Position numbers and translations under genes: made by a program
Origin: Liminaster sp964567855
Lineage (GTDB): Bacteria; Bacteroidota; Bacteroidia; Bacteroidales; UBA3663
Direction: 5' to 3'
Length of the DNA: 64,000 nucleotides
Assembly: GCA_964567855.1 (NCBI GenBank)
Contig: CAZMOE010000002.1
Span: 62,001 to 126,000 of the forward strand
Shown here: in pieces, positions 33,461 through 42,617 of the stretch
How the letters are laid out: each line of letters begins with the position of its first letter
How positions within the stretch are numbered: the first letter of the stretch is position 1
The notes under the pieces: model-generated
Database searches by the model: none
Told to the model about the DNA's origin: nothing
What the model saw: the letters and a program-made list of their open reading frames with translations, nothing else

Positions 33461-34315
33461 TTATTTTACAGCCTTAAAGCTCATGTCCAACCCCTTTACG
33501 GAATGGGTCAGAGCGCCGAATGAAATAAAGTCGACACCGGCCTCGGCATACGGAAGCATCGTTTCGTAAGTAATACCGCCCGACGATTCCGTTTCACAAC
33601 GACCTGCAACCATTTCGACGGCCTTACGCGTATCGGCGGGAGTAAAGTTATCGAACATGATGCGGTCCACCCCTTCGGCAAGGGCCTGCTGAAGCTCGTC
33701 GAAGTTACGCACCTCGACCTCAATCTTCAGATCTTTGCCCTTGGTCTGACAATATTGTTTGGCACGAGTCACGGCATTATGAATACCGCCTGCAAAATCC
33801 ACGTGATTGTCTTTCAGCAAAATCATGTCGAACAAACCGATACGGTGATTCTCACCTCCACCGATTTTGACTGCCATTTTTTCCAGTATCCGCATACCCG
33901 GTGTCGTCTTGCGCGTATCCAAAACTTTGGTACGGGTACCTTTGAGGCGTTCCACATACTTATGTGTCATGGTAGCAATACCGCTCATACGCTGCATGAT
34001 GTTCAGCATCAGGCGTTCGGTCTGCAGAAGGGACTGCTCCTTACCGGTGACGATGAAAGCCACATCGCCAGGCTTTACCTCTGCTCCGTCTTCCAAGAAG
34101 ACCTCCATTTGCAAATCTTTGTCGAAAGCGGCAAAGACCCGGCGGGCAATATCCACCCCGGCCAGCACTCCGGCCTCCTTGATCAGCAGTTTCTGCTTGC
34201 CTACGGCCTCGGCCGGAATGCAGCTGAGCGTCGTGTGGTCTCCATCGCCGATATCTTCGGCAAATGAAAGAGAGATGAGATCCTCGATCAGCCGACTGAC
34301 TATTTTTTCATCCAT
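33461..34315 (-). CDS. nadC: nicotinate-nucleotide pyrophosphorylase (carboxylating)
   Basis: From the ATG at 34315 (MDEKIVSRLIEDLISLSFAED) the protein has 284 residues. It makes nicotinate mononucleotide from quinolinate and PRPP in de novo NAD synthesis. Signatures are EDIGDGDHTT, LNIMQRMSGIATMTHKYV, TRKTTPGMR, and VEVRNFDELQQALAEG and GGITYETMLPYAEAGVDFIS (each quoted in part). nadA and nadB are not in the window. It is the last gene of the PASTA-rluD-ddl-acyltransferase cluster, 44 bases after the acyltransferase. Confidence 0.95.
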   Translation of the reverse strand: MDEKIVSRLIEDLISLSFAEDIGDGDHTTLSCIPAEAVGKQKLLIKEAGVLAGVDIARRVFAAFDKDLQMEVFLEDGAEVKPGDVAFIVTGKEQSLLQTERLMLNIMQRMSGIATMTHKYVERLKGTRTKVLDTRKTTPGMRILEKMAVKIGGGENHRIGLFDMILLKDNHVDFAGGIHNAVTRAKQYCQTKGKDLKIEVEVRNFDELQQALAEGVDRIMFDNFTPADTRKAVEMVAGRCETESSGGITYETMLPYAEAGVDFISFGALTHSVKGLDMSFKAVK

Positions 34316-34359
34316 AACTATATTCTTATTAAATGATTTAAGCAAAAAATAATTTTCTA

Positions 34360-35520
34360 TTACAAACGTTCCTCCAGTCGCTCCCTATTAACGACAGGAT
34401 TACTGTACATCGTCAGCAGTTTCTCCCACAAAAATGCCTCGTCCTTCTCCGGCAGCTCTATCTTCTCCAGCTGGCCGTTGAGATAAGCGACAGCTTTCTG
34501 CTTCTGCTCTTCCGTATAAAGAGCCGCATATTTGTCTGTCGCAAACCGAAGATCATAGGCGACATAGTTGATCTCGAAGAGAACCATATTCCGGTGCAAC
34601 GCTTCATCCACACAGTTGCAAATAGCCTCTACCAGCTTATTCTTATCCGTCAGCGCGGAAAGTTTCTCCAACTGCGGATTCAACGCGGGCGTCACATTGA
34701 GCACGACACGTCCTTTGTATCCCAGCATACCGGTGCTCATATTCGCCAAGTCGTCGGCCTGGGTCTTCTTGTAATCGGCACAATCCCGTTTCAACTGGAA
34801 TTCGCGCGCTTTCAGATAATCACAAGGATCATATTCATAGCTCAAAGCCACCGGATGCAGATTCAAAGCCATTATATTCTCCAAAAGATTATGCGAAGAA
34901 CCGCCCATAGCCAGCATTTTGATGACAGAAGACTGCGTGCGGTCACTGCTGTCCTTGCTTCTACCCTCCCGCTGTGCTATCCAGACGGGATTATTCTTCT
35001 GCAGAACGGTATAATGAATATAGGCTGACAGGGTCCTGGAGGCTTCCAGCATCTGCCGTCCCGGCACATCGCGCCTCACAATGAAACTCTTGTTCAACCG
35101 CACCAGATCGCGGATCCACGGATAAATCAGCAGGTTGTTACCGATGGCGATTTCCGCGGTCTTATACCCTTTTTGCAATAAAAGAGAATTCAGGAAAGCC
35201 GAATCCAACACGATATCGCGATGATTGGTGATATATACACCGGCGTGATCGGGATCGATGTAATCGACATGATTCAAGGCCAGCGACTCGCATGATTTCT
35301 GAGCCAACTGCAACACAAAAGGAGCCACCACCTGCGACTGGAACTGGTAAATCGTTGTCATGGATTTCAGTTTCGCAACAAATTCCGGCATATCCAATTC
35401 CGGCAGAAGATGCTTCAACGTTGCCTGAATATGCGGCTCGTCGGCAAGAGGCCACAAATGTGCGGGAACATCACCGTCATTGAAACAGCGTATTTCCTCA
35501 AAGTCATGAAGTTGTTCCAT
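34360..35520 (-). CDS. acyltransferase-like protein (PlsC/PlsB superfamily)
   Basis: The 386 residues contain acyltransferase-like blocks: TNHRDIVLDSAFLN near residues 97-110, FIVRRDVPGR (block II-like) and VWIAQREGRSKDSSDRTQ (block III, in place of PEGTRS). It would transfer an acyl group to a glycerophospholipid or other acceptor. The catalytic His is followed by Asp at +2 and +6, not at the usual +5 (HX4D), so the active site departs from the PlsC pattern. No membrane segment is obvious. It lies between ddl and nadC. The exact reaction is unknown. Confidence 0.7.
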   Translation of the reverse strand: MEQLHDFEEIRCFNDGDVPAHLWPLADEPHIQATLKHLLPELDMPEFVAKLKSMTTIYQFQSQVVAPFVLQLAQKSCESLALNHVDYIDPDHAGVYITNHRDIVLDSAFLNSLLLQKGYKTAEIAIGNNLLIYPWIRDLVRLNKSFIVRRDVPGRQMLEASRTLSAYIHYTVLQKNNPVWIAQREGRSKDSSDRTQSSVIKMLAMGGSSHNLLENIMALNLHPVALSYEYDPCDYLKAREFQLKRDCADYKKTQADDLANMSTGMLGYKGRVVLNVTPALNPQLEKLSALTDKNKLVEAICNCVDEALHRNMVLFEINYVAYDLRFATDKYAALYTEEQKQKAVAYLNGQLEKIELPEKDEAFLWEKLLTMYSNPVVNRERLEERL

Positions 35521-35569
35521 AATCTATTTATTAATCTGTAGTTAGCGTATAAAAATATCGTGATCCGCC

Positions 35570-36568
35570 TTAGGCAAGACCTCCGGCAATGATGACATCA
35601 TCCATCACATCGCTGATATCGAGTCCGGCAGCGCGCACCTGCTGCGGAATAAAACTGGTGGCAGTCATACCCGGGGTCGTATTGACCTCCAGCAGATGGG
35701 GAACACCGTCCACGATAATGTAATCGACACGGATAATGCCCTTTGCACCTATATAACCATAAATCTTCGTTGTCAGTTCCTGAACCTGGGCTGTCATTTC
35801 GGCAGAAAGCCGTGCCGGTGTAATTTCCTGTACCTGGCCGTTATATTTGGCGTCATAGTCGAAAAATTCGTTCTCGGCCACAACCTCCGTAATAGGCAGC
35901 GGCAGAATCCGACCGTCGCGGGTACGCAGACAGCCGCAGGTAATCTCCATGCCCTTCATGAAAGACTCAACAATTACCTCACTGCCCTCGCCGAAAGCCA
36001 TTTCGATGGCCGGGGCCAGCCCATCTTCGCTTTTCACTTTAGTCGTCGCGAAACTGGAACCGCCCACATTGGGTTTCACAAAAACCGGCAATCCAAGCCG
36101 TGCGACAATCTCCGATGCAGGAAGCACCTCTTCTTTTGTGCGGAACAACAAGCTTTCGGCGCAAGGGATGCCAAAGGTCGAAAGATAGTGATTGCACATG
36201 TACTTGCTGAACGTAAGTGCTGCTGCAAGAACTCCGCAACAGGAATAAGGCATTCCGATAAGATCGAAATAGCCCTGAAGAATACCGTTTTCACCCGGGG
36301 TACCGTGAATGATGATGTAAGCGAAATCGAAAACGATTTTCTCACCCTCGCACATGACGCTGAAATCATTGCGGTCCACGGGCCATGTCTTTTCCATGTC
36401 ATAATTCTCCCCGTCATAGGCAACCATCATCCATTCACCCTTACGAATAAGGATGATATATGTCTCATAGAGCTGATGGTTCAAAAAGCTCCAGATTCCT
36501 TTGGCACTACGCAACGAAACGACATATTCACTCGAATCGCCGCCTGCCACAATGGCAATACGTTTCAT
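35570..36568 (-). CDS. ddl: D-alanine--D-alanine ligase
   Basis: The 332 residues form an ATP-grasp ligase: HGTPGENGILQGYFDLIGMP near residue 90, VFVKPNVGGSSFATTKV, EVIVESFMKGMEITCG, FFDYDAKYNGQVQEITPA and LLEVNTTPGMTATSFIPQQ. The Tyr of the DYDAKY omega loop is as in D-Ala-D-Ala rather than D-Lac ligases. The product goes to MurF for cell-wall precursors. Bacteroidota often carry ddl next to rluD and a PASTA protein gene, as here (80 bases downstream of rluD). Confidence 0.93.
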   Translation of the reverse strand: MKRIAIVAGGDSSEYVVSLRSAKGIWSFLNHQLYETYIILIRKGEWMMVAYDGENYDMEKTWPVDRNDFSVMCEGEKIVFDFAYIIIHGTPGENGILQGYFDLIGMPYSCCGVLAAALTFSKYMCNHYLSTFGIPCAESLLFRTKEEVLPASEIVARLGLPVFVKPNVGGSSFATTKVKSEDGLAPAIEMAFGEGSEVIVESFMKGMEITCGCLRTRDGRILPLPITEVVAENEFFDYDAKYNGQVQEITPARLSAEMTAQVQELTTKIYGYIGAKGIIRVDYIIVDGVPHLLEVNTTPGMTATSFIPQQVRAAGLDISDVMDDVIIAGGLA

Positions 36569-36647
36569 GTTTCTGTTCTGTTTTATTTTTCCAGCCTTCC
36601 CGTCTGTCGCTCCAGGGCAGCGGGAAAAGGCTCAAAGAGATTTTCCA

Positions 36648-37766
36648 TCAACGGGAAGCGATATAATTGCGCCACTTCCCTATCAAAGAGACCATATCTT
36701 CCGGCACCGGCACCTCGAAATACATTTCCTCACCCGTCCGCGGATGTTTGAATCCCAACGTCTGGGCATGAAGGGCCTGACGCGGACACAGGCGGAAACA
36801 ATTCTGTACGAACTGGCTGTATTTGGCAAATGTAGTACCCTTCAATATTTCATTGCCCCCGTAGCGGGAATCGTTGAAAAGCGTGTGCCCGATGTGTTTC
36901 ATGTGCACGCGGATCTGGTGGGTACGCCCCGTTTCCAAACGGCACTGCACGACTGTCACATAGCCCAATCTCTCCACTACCTTATAGTGAGTTACAGCCG
37001 GCTTGCCCTCCTCAGCATCGGAGAAAACCATCATCTGCAACCGGTCCTTCGGATTACGGCCGATGTTGCCTTCGATGCGTCCTTCATCCGCATCCACATG
37101 TCCCCAGACCAACGCCGTGTACATGCGATGGGTGGTCTTATGGAAGAACTGCAATGCCAGGTTCGTGCGCGCCTCTTCATTTTTGGCAATGACAAGCAAT
37201 CCCGACGTATCCTTGTCGATTCTGTGCACCAGTCCCATCCTCGGGTCATCCATGCCGGCCGCTACCGGATCATCTTTAAAATGCCAGGCCAGCGCGTTGA
37301 CTAAAGTTCCATGATAGTTGCCGCATCCGGGATGCACGACCAGACCTGCAGGCTTATTGACGACAAGCACGTCGGCATCTTCATAAACGATGTCCAACGG
37401 GATATCCTCCGGCAGAATCTCCAGGACATGCCTCGGCCTGTCCATCATAAGGGAAACCACCTCGCAAGGCTTGACCTTATAGTTGCTCTTCACCGGCTTG
37501 CCGTTGACCAGGATATACCCGGCATCGGCAGCATGCTGAATACGGCTGCGGGAGGCTCCGACAATGCGGTCGGTCAGAAACTTATCGACGCGGATCAGTC
37601 CTTGCCCGCGGTCGGCCGTAAAACGGAAATGTTCATACAGCCCGTCGGCCGAAAGATCGCCCTCGCCCACACAGGCGGTTTCCCCCTCCGAATCACTCAG
37701 TTCCAGAAAGGTATCATCATCCGGCAATTCTTCCTGCAGCATATCTTCGTTTTGCATATCAGCCAT
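36648..37766 (-). CDS. rluD: RluD-family 23S rRNA pseudouridine synthase
   Basis: The start at 37766, one base from the PASTA protein's stop, gives 372 residues. After an acidic N-terminal extension of about 50 residues comes an S4 RNA-binding domain (IRVDKFLTDRIVGASRSRIQ) and the catalytic domain with the active-site Asp in VHRIDKDTSGLLVIAKN, then LETGRTHQIRVHMKHIGHTL. RluD modifies helix 69 of 23S rRNA in other bacteria; the site specificity here is inferred. The acidic extension (MADMQNEDMLQEELPDDDTF) is longer than in E. coli RluD. Confidence 0.9.
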   Translation of the reverse strand: MADMQNEDMLQEELPDDDTFLELSDSEGETACVGEGDLSADGLYEHFRFTADRGQGLIRVDKFLTDRIVGASRSRIQHAADAGYILVNGKPVKSNYKVKPCEVVSLMMDRPRHVLEILPEDIPLDIVYEDADVLVVNKPAGLVVHPGCGNYHGTLVNALAWHFKDDPVAAGMDDPRMGLVHRIDKDTSGLLVIAKNEEARTNLALQFFHKTTHRMYTALVWGHVDADEGRIEGNIGRNPKDRLQMMVFSDAEEGKPAVTHYKVVERLGYVTVVQCRLETGRTHQIRVHMKHIGHTLFNDSRYGGNEILKGTTFAKYSQFVQNCFRLCPRQALHAQTLGFKHPRTGEEMYFEVPVPEDMVSLIGKWRNYIASR

Positions 37767-37767
37767 A

Positions 37768-38370
37768 TCATTCAAACCATTCCTGTTCCGTTTCGCCATT
37801 GGTGGCATCGATGGTTGCCGTAGTGCTTCCCACATGCAAAACCAGAGAGGTCCTGATAGGATATTTTTCACCGGCGGCAACCGTCCCGGAAGAAGATGTC
37901 ACGTCCAAAATCAAATCATCGAACTCATAAGGTTCATACACCAGACTGTCGATCACAAAACCGATCTCCTCCAGCCGTGACTGGGCCTGACGGCTCGACC
38001 AATCCCGCACATCTATCATCTCTATCATCTGCTTTCCGCTTGCGTTGACCGTCAGATAGACGATACGCCCCAGTTTCACCGGCAGCGCCCCTTCGGGAAG
38101 CTGTTCGATGACCGTTCCCGGCCGGTGGTCCGTATATACGGAGTCAATGATCATCGGTTTCAGTCCGGCCTGCTCGATGAGAAGCACAGCCTCATTGGTC
38201 CGGACACCGATCACCGACGGCACTCTGACCGCTTCGCCATGATGGGTATATGTCCCCAGCCAGTTGAACACCCAGAAGATAACACCGGCAGCAATCAATA
38301 TCATCGCCAGCACCGATAAGCCATAAGCCAGGCCTACCTTCTTCCATTTGGATTTTGAAGTTGTTTTCAT
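37768..38370 (-). CDS. membrane-anchored PASTA-domain protein
   Basis: The 200 residues have a basic start, one membrane segment (about 13-36, VGLAYGLSVLAMILIAAGV) and two PASTA domains, about 44-108 (VRVPSVIGVRTNEAVLLIEQ) and 109-178 (MIDVRDWSSRQAQSRLEEIG). PASTA domains bind uncrosslinked peptidoglycan or muropeptides in kinases and PBPs; here there is no kinase or transpeptidase domain, as is usual for Bacteroidota PASTA proteins next to rluD and ddl. It would sit in the inner membrane with the domains in the periplasm. It is the first gene of its operon, with a promoter at 38392-38423. Confidence 0.88.
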   Translation of the reverse strand: MKTTSKSKWKKVGLAYGLSVLAMILIAAGVIFWVFNWLGTYTHHGEAVRVPSVIGVRTNEAVLLIEQAGLKPMIIDSVYTDHRPGTVIEQLPEGALPVKLGRIVYLTVNASGKQMIEMIDVRDWSSRQAQSRLEEIGFVIDSLVYEPYEFDDLILDVTSSSGTVAAGEKYPIRTSLVLHVGSTTATIDATNGETEQEWFE

Positions 38371-38391
38371 TACACACTCTCAATTATGCTG

Positions 38392-38423
38392 CAAAGATAA
38401 TACATGCCATGTGAATTGCCAAA
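38392..38423 (-). promoter_or_regulatory. promoter for the PASTA-rluD-ddl operon
   Basis: On the minus strand TTTG (38423-38420), 20 bases and TATCTTTG (38399-38392) match the Bacteroidota consensus, 22 bases before the ATG. Confidence 0.7.
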
Positions 38424-38775
38424 TTTATTGCGGCAATTCATTTTAAGGAAATCGCAAAAGGTCGCCGTTCCGCAGCGAAAAGCGACAGCCGGGTCCTTAG
38501 CCGCCGGCGGGTTGCCGATGCCGGCAAACACAGCCTCTGCGGCGGCACCTGCAACCGCCGCAGAGGCTCTTCCTATGTGGGAACCAGGCGCCTCCGGGCC
38601 GGAACCGTCCCCCAGGCCGCGAATACGGCCTCCACGCCCGAAGGAAACACCGGGCAGACCCGAAACGGGCTTTCCGGCATGCTTCCGGCAGGAATCTGCA
38701 TGCCGGGAAGTCCTGCACGGGCCACTTTTAACAAAAAATCAAAGAAAAAAGGCCCTGGATTACACGGAAAAGCCC
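38424..38775. other. GC-rich intergenic stretch with several hairpins
   Basis: Between the divergent promoters lies a GC-rich stretch of about 350 bases unlike the AT-rich gaps elsewhere. It includes a perfect 14-base inverted repeat, AGCCTCTGCGGCGG (38532-38545) with CCGCCGCAGAGGCT (38555-38568), a short TTGCCG/CGGCAA hairpin near 38513, and a near-perfect repeat TTCCGGCATGC / GCATGCCGGGAA near 38681-38709. Open frames here are Pro/Arg/Ala-rich and do not look like proteins. It may encode a structured RNA or be a relic; neither is proven. Confidence 0.35.
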
Positions 38776-38783
38776 TATCTTTG
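38776..38783 (+). promoter_or_regulatory. -7 box for the coiled-coil protein gene
   Basis: TATCTTTG is a perfect -7 element 33 bases before the ATG at 38817. No TTTG lies 19 bases upstream. Confidence 0.5.
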
Positions 38784-38816
38784 CCGACCATAACGCTCAT
38801 TGTTTTCAATCGAACC

Positions 38817-39695
38817 ATGCAAAAGAAAAAACTATACATCGGATCGGCCGTCGCGGCAGCCATCGTTCTTCTGGGAGGTTTTTCCTATTACATTTGGCAA
38901 CAACAACAGACGATAGAAATCCTTCAGGAACAATTCGCTATCGAGAAAGAAGAACTGCAAGACGAATACACACAGCTGGCGATCCAATACGAAGGCTATA
39001 AACTGAATGTCAACAACGATTCTCTGGAGCAAAAACTGGAGGACCAGCGCATCAAAATCCAGCGTCTCGTCGAAGAACTGAAACAGACCAAGGCCGAAGA
39101 TGCCCGACGCATCAGCGCATTGAAAAAAGAGCTGGCCACCGTGCGCGGTGTCCTCCGCTATTATGTTGCCCAGGTCGATTCTCTCAACATGGTCAACGAA
39201 CAACTGATGAATGAGAACAAAAACATCAAACGACAATACCAATCGGCAACCAGAAACAACGCCGCCCTGCAGGAGAAGAACCAGCAACTAAGCCAACAGG
39301 TGACCCTGGCAGCCCATCTGGAGGCAACCGGTCTGGCCGTACAGGCTCTGACAAAACGGAACAAAGAAACCAACTCCTTGAAACGGATCACGACATTCAA
39401 AGTGGACTTCCGCATTGCCAAAAACGTGACAGCGGAAATCGGATCCAAAGATGTATATGTACGCATCATCAAACCCAACGAAGAGGTTCTCACCAACACG
39501 CAAAGCGGTAAATTCAAATACGACGGGGCGATGATCTCCTACTCCATGAAAAAGAGCATAGAATACGGCGGCGAAGAGACCCCCGTCACACTATTCTGGA
39601 ACCGTAATGAAACGCTCGATCCCGGACTATATACTTTCGACATCTACGCTGACGGCAACCTCATCGGATCGACACGGCTGGACTTGAAGAAATAA
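38817..39695 (+). CDS. membrane-anchored coiled-coil protein of unknown function
   Basis: The ATG at 38817 gives 292 residues. A signal anchor (MQKKKLYIGSAVAAAIVLLG, residues 1-30) is followed by a long coiled coil at about 32-180 (QQQQTIEILQEQFAIEKEEL, IQRLVEELKQTKAEDARRIS, NAALQEKNQQLSQQV) and a C-terminal beta-rich domain of about 95 residues (TTFKVDFRIAKNVTAEIGS, LYTFDIYADGNLIGSTRLDL). The architecture resembles a periplasmic spacer or scaffold. I recognise it only as a conserved Bacteroidota hypothetical. It starts the plus-strand unit that continues with the BrkB gene 22 bases later. Confidence 0.7.
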   Translation: MQKKKLYIGSAVAAAIVLLGGFSYYIWQQQQTIEILQEQFAIEKEELQDEYTQLAIQYEGYKLNVNNDSLEQKLEDQRIKIQRLVEELKQTKAEDARRISALKKELATVRGVLRYYVAQVDSLNMVNEQLMNENKNIKRQYQSATRNNAALQEKNQQLSQQVTLAAHLEATGLAVQALTKRNKETNSLKRITTFKVDFRIAKNVTAEIGSKDVYVRIIKPNEEVLTNTQSGKFKYDGAMISYSMKKSIEYGGEETPVTLFWNRNETLDPGLYTFDIYADGNLIGSTRLDLKK

Positions 39696-39717
39696 AGCGG
39701 GCAGCAAAAACATCGTT

Positions 39718-41145
39718 ATGAAGAAAAACTCTGCGGATAAAGAGAAAATCAAGGCCAAGGCCAAAGAGCGGCGGAATCCTAAAAACGTCAGATGGAGAAA
39801 GTTCAAGTATTTCATCTGGAAATCCTGGCGTTTCGTGACCTATGATATCTGGCGCATCACGACACAGGACGTCACCGGCATCTATAAATGGCTTATCAAT
39901 ATTGTCAAAGCCCTGATCCTCTCCGTTCGTTTCTTTTTCAGCGACCGGATGCAGGAGAAAGCGTCAGCATTGACCTTCAACACGCTGCTGGCCATAGTCC
40001 CCCTGCTTGCACTTATCCTCGGCGTAGCCCGCGGCTTCGACATACAGGATGGCATCCGCCAGGCCCTGAACAATGTATTCCCCGGACAGTCGGAGGCCAT
40101 CGATTACTGCTTTGAATTTGCGAACAACTACCTGGCACATTCCAAAACCAGCGTCGTTTTAGGCCTCGGCATCCTGCTTTTATTGTGGGTCATCATCAAT
40201 CTGATCAGCAACATCGAGAATGTTTTCAATCAGATCTGGCAGCAAAAACGCTCCCGCTCCACAGTTCGTAAATTCACGGATTATCTGAGCATCATCATCA
40301 CCGTACCGCTCATCATCTTCGTCTCCAGCGGCGTTCAGATCTTTGTGCAAACCGTTGTCAGCACCGGCTCTCTGGATGAAATCCTGAGCCAGACGGTCAT
40401 GTCGGTGCTGAAAGTCACTCCCTTCGTGCTGTCAACCCTTGTCTTTACCGGAGCTTACATCATCATCCCCAATACCAAGGTTAAATTCACCAACGCGCTG
40501 GTCGCCGGCGCCATTGCCGGATGCGGCTTCCAAATCTTCCAGATGTTTTATATCAGCGGACAGATCTGGGTTTCAAAATATAATGCCATCTACGGAAGTT
40601 TCGCCGCTCTCCCGCTTCTTTTGCTATGGGTACAGATGTCGTGGATCATTTGCCTGTACGGGGCGGAGCTTGCCTACGCCTCTCAAAATATCCAGAATTT
40701 CAATTTTGAAAAAGACACACAGAACATTTCCCGCAGATATCTGGATTTTCTCACCATCATCACTGCGGCCGTCATATACAGCCGTTTTAAAAGGCAGCAG
40801 GAGGTCCTTTCTACCGAAGAAATTGCCAATTATCTCCATTTACCGTCAAAACTGACCGGTAAAATCATCGGCCGACTGGAAGAACTGGATATCATACGCG
40901 AAACCGTAGACCACAATAACCGCGACTATCATTTCTGGACCCCCGGCATGGATATTAACAAGCTCTCCGTCGGACTGCTTATGACCAAAATCGACAATCA
41001 CGGGAGAGAAGATCTCAAGATTAACTATGCCAAAACTTTCCGCAACGAATGGAACACCCTTCGACAGATGCGCAAAGTAAGTTCAGACTATGCCGACGAT
41101 CTGTTGGTATGTGACATCAATCTACCTAAAGAAATTACGTTATGA
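39718..41145 (+). CDS. YihY/BrkB-family inner-membrane protein
   Basis: The 475 residues have a basic N-terminus, an amphipathic part, and about six membrane segments between residues 65 and 330, with family motifs MQEKASALTFNTLLAIVPLL and LLLLWVQMSWIICLYGAELAYA. A cytoplasmic C-terminal part of about 130 residues resembles a winged helix (EVLSTEEIANYLHLPSKLTG). The family was once called RNase BN in error; its transport or structural role is unclear. The stop overlaps the tldD start (ATGA at 41142-41145), indicating translational coupling. Confidence 0.9.
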   Translation: MKKNSADKEKIKAKAKERRNPKNVRWRKFKYFIWKSWRFVTYDIWRITTQDVTGIYKWLINIVKALILSVRFFFSDRMQEKASALTFNTLLAIVPLLALILGVARGFDIQDGIRQALNNVFPGQSEAIDYCFEFANNYLAHSKTSVVLGLGILLLLWVIINLISNIENVFNQIWQQKRSRSTVRKFTDYLSIIITVPLIIFVSSGVQIFVQTVVSTGSLDEILSQTVMSVLKVTPFVLSTLVFTGAYIIIPNTKVKFTNALVAGAIAGCGFQIFQMFYISGQIWVSKYNAIYGSFAALPLLLLWVQMSWIICLYGAELAYASQNIQNFNFEKDTQNISRRYLDFLTIITAAVIYSRFKRQQEVLSTEEIANYLHLPSKLTGKIIGRLEELDIIRETVDHNNRDYHFWTPGMDINKLSVGLLMTKIDNHGREDLKINYAKTFRNEWNTLRQMRKVSSDYADDLLVCDINLPKEITL

Positions 41146-42548
41146 ACCACTTCCCCGTCGACGACGCCACCTTGCAGGAAGTCCTTGCGGAGGCCCTGAA
41201 TCATGGCGGCGACTATGCCGACATCTATTTTGAGCACTCTTTCACCCACAGCGTCAGCATGCAGGACGAAACGGTCAACCGCGCCGCAGCCAACATCGAC
41301 TACGGAGCCGGGGTGCGCGTCATCCGGGGTGACCAATGCGGTTACGCATATACCGAAGACATCTCGCCGGAACAGCTGAAACAGGCTGCCAGAATCGCGG
41401 CACGCATCGCCGACGAAAACCGGGCATTGGCCAGTGTTCCGGCAGGTCTGACCCCGCTCAGGAACGAGACCGATTATTATCCGATAGGCATCTCCTGGCA
41501 GGAGCGGAAAATCGACATGATCATACCCTATCTGCAAAAAGTGGGTGCAAGGATCAGAGAGTTGGATACAAGGGTCATCCGCGTGCAGGCCATGATTAAC
41601 TACAAGACCAAATACGTCGGCTTTTGCAATTCCCTGGGCGATATGTATGAAGACATCCAACCCCTGGGCGCATTCAGCGTCAGCTGCGTCGTCGGCGACG
41701 GAGAAAATACCGAGCAGGCCCGCGCCTCGCGCTCATTCAGGATGGGCGCGGAAATGCTGACCGATACACTGGTCGAAACGCTGGCCACGGAATGTATCCG
41801 GAAAGCACAATTCGCCCTTTCGGCCACGCAGCCTCACGGCGGAGTGATGCCCGTCGTCATGGCGGCCGGCGCCAGCGGAATTTTACTGCATGAAGCCATC
41901 GGGCACGCCTTCGAGGCCGATTTCAACCGCAAAAACGAATCTATTTTCTCGGACCGGCTCCACAGTTCCATCTGCCTGCCTTCTATTAATGTCGTGGATG
42001 ACGGCACACTCCCCAACAACCGGGGTTCTGTCAATTTCGACGACGAAGGAGTCGCCGGACAAAAGACTTACATCGTTCGCGAGGGAATTTTAAACAGTTA
42101 CCTGTATGACAGAATCTCCGCCCGCCATTATGCGACCGCACCGACGGGCAACGGCAGGCGAGAATCATTCAGGCATTTGCCCTTACCCCGCATGCGCAGC
42201 ACTTACATGGAAAACGGAACAGCCTCCGAAGCCGATCTTATCGGTGAAGTGAAGCAAGGTATCTATGTAAAGGATTTCACCAACGGGCAAGTACAAATCG
42301 GGGCCGGCGATTTCACCTTTTTCGTAAAAAGCGGCTACCTGATAGAGAACGGCAAGCTTACCCGGCCTGTCAAAGACATCAACATCATCGGCAACGGCCC
42401 TCAGGCTTTGGCCGACATCCTGGCCGTGGCCGACAACGCGACGATAGACAACGGCACCTGGATGTGCGGAAAGGGCGGACAGGCATGCCCCGTCACCTGC
42501 GGTATGCCCAGCGTGCTTGTAAAAGAGCTCACCGTCGGCGGCATCTGA
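41142..42548 (+). CDS. tldD: TldD metalloprotease subunit
   Basis: The 468 residues carry the TldD zinc motif HEAIGHAFEADF (HExxxH) near residue 249 and the conserved LPRMRSTYMENG and GGQVQIGAGDFTF-type segments. TldD with TldE forms a heterodimeric protease that degrades unfolded peptides; in E. coli it matures microcin B17 and degrades CcdA. The tldE gene follows after 69 bases. No small peptide precursor was seen nearby, so a general peptide-trimming role is the safer guess. Confidence 0.93.
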   Translation: MNHFPVDDATLQEVLAEALNHGGDYADIYFEHSFTHSVSMQDETVNRAAANIDYGAGVRVIRGDQCGYAYTEDISPEQLKQAARIAARIADENRALASVPAGLTPLRNETDYYPIGISWQERKIDMIIPYLQKVGARIRELDTRVIRVQAMINYKTKYVGFCNSLGDMYEDIQPLGAFSVSCVVGDGENTEQARASRSFRMGAEMLTDTLVETLATECIRKAQFALSATQPHGGVMPVVMAAGASGILLHEAIGHAFEADFNRKNESIFSDRLHSSICLPSINVVDDGTLPNNRGSVNFDDEGVAGQKTYIVREGILNSYLYDRISARHYATAPTGNGRRESFRHLPLPRMRSTYMENGTASEADLIGEVKQGIYVKDFTNGQVQIGAGDFTFFVKSGYLIENGKLTRPVKDINIIGNGPQALADILAVADNATIDNGTWMCGKGGQACPVTCGMPSVLVKELTVGGI

Positions 42549-42617
42549 CCCGAAACGATTACAGACAAGAACGGAACCGGATAACGCCCCTCGTCTTCAC
42601 CAACACCACACAGATTC

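Noticed and set aside
38404..38793. Pro/Arg/Ala-rich open frames in the GC-rich gap
   Set aside because: Low complexity, no ribosome-binding context and overlap of inverted repeats; composition reflects GC-rich DNA rather than a protein.
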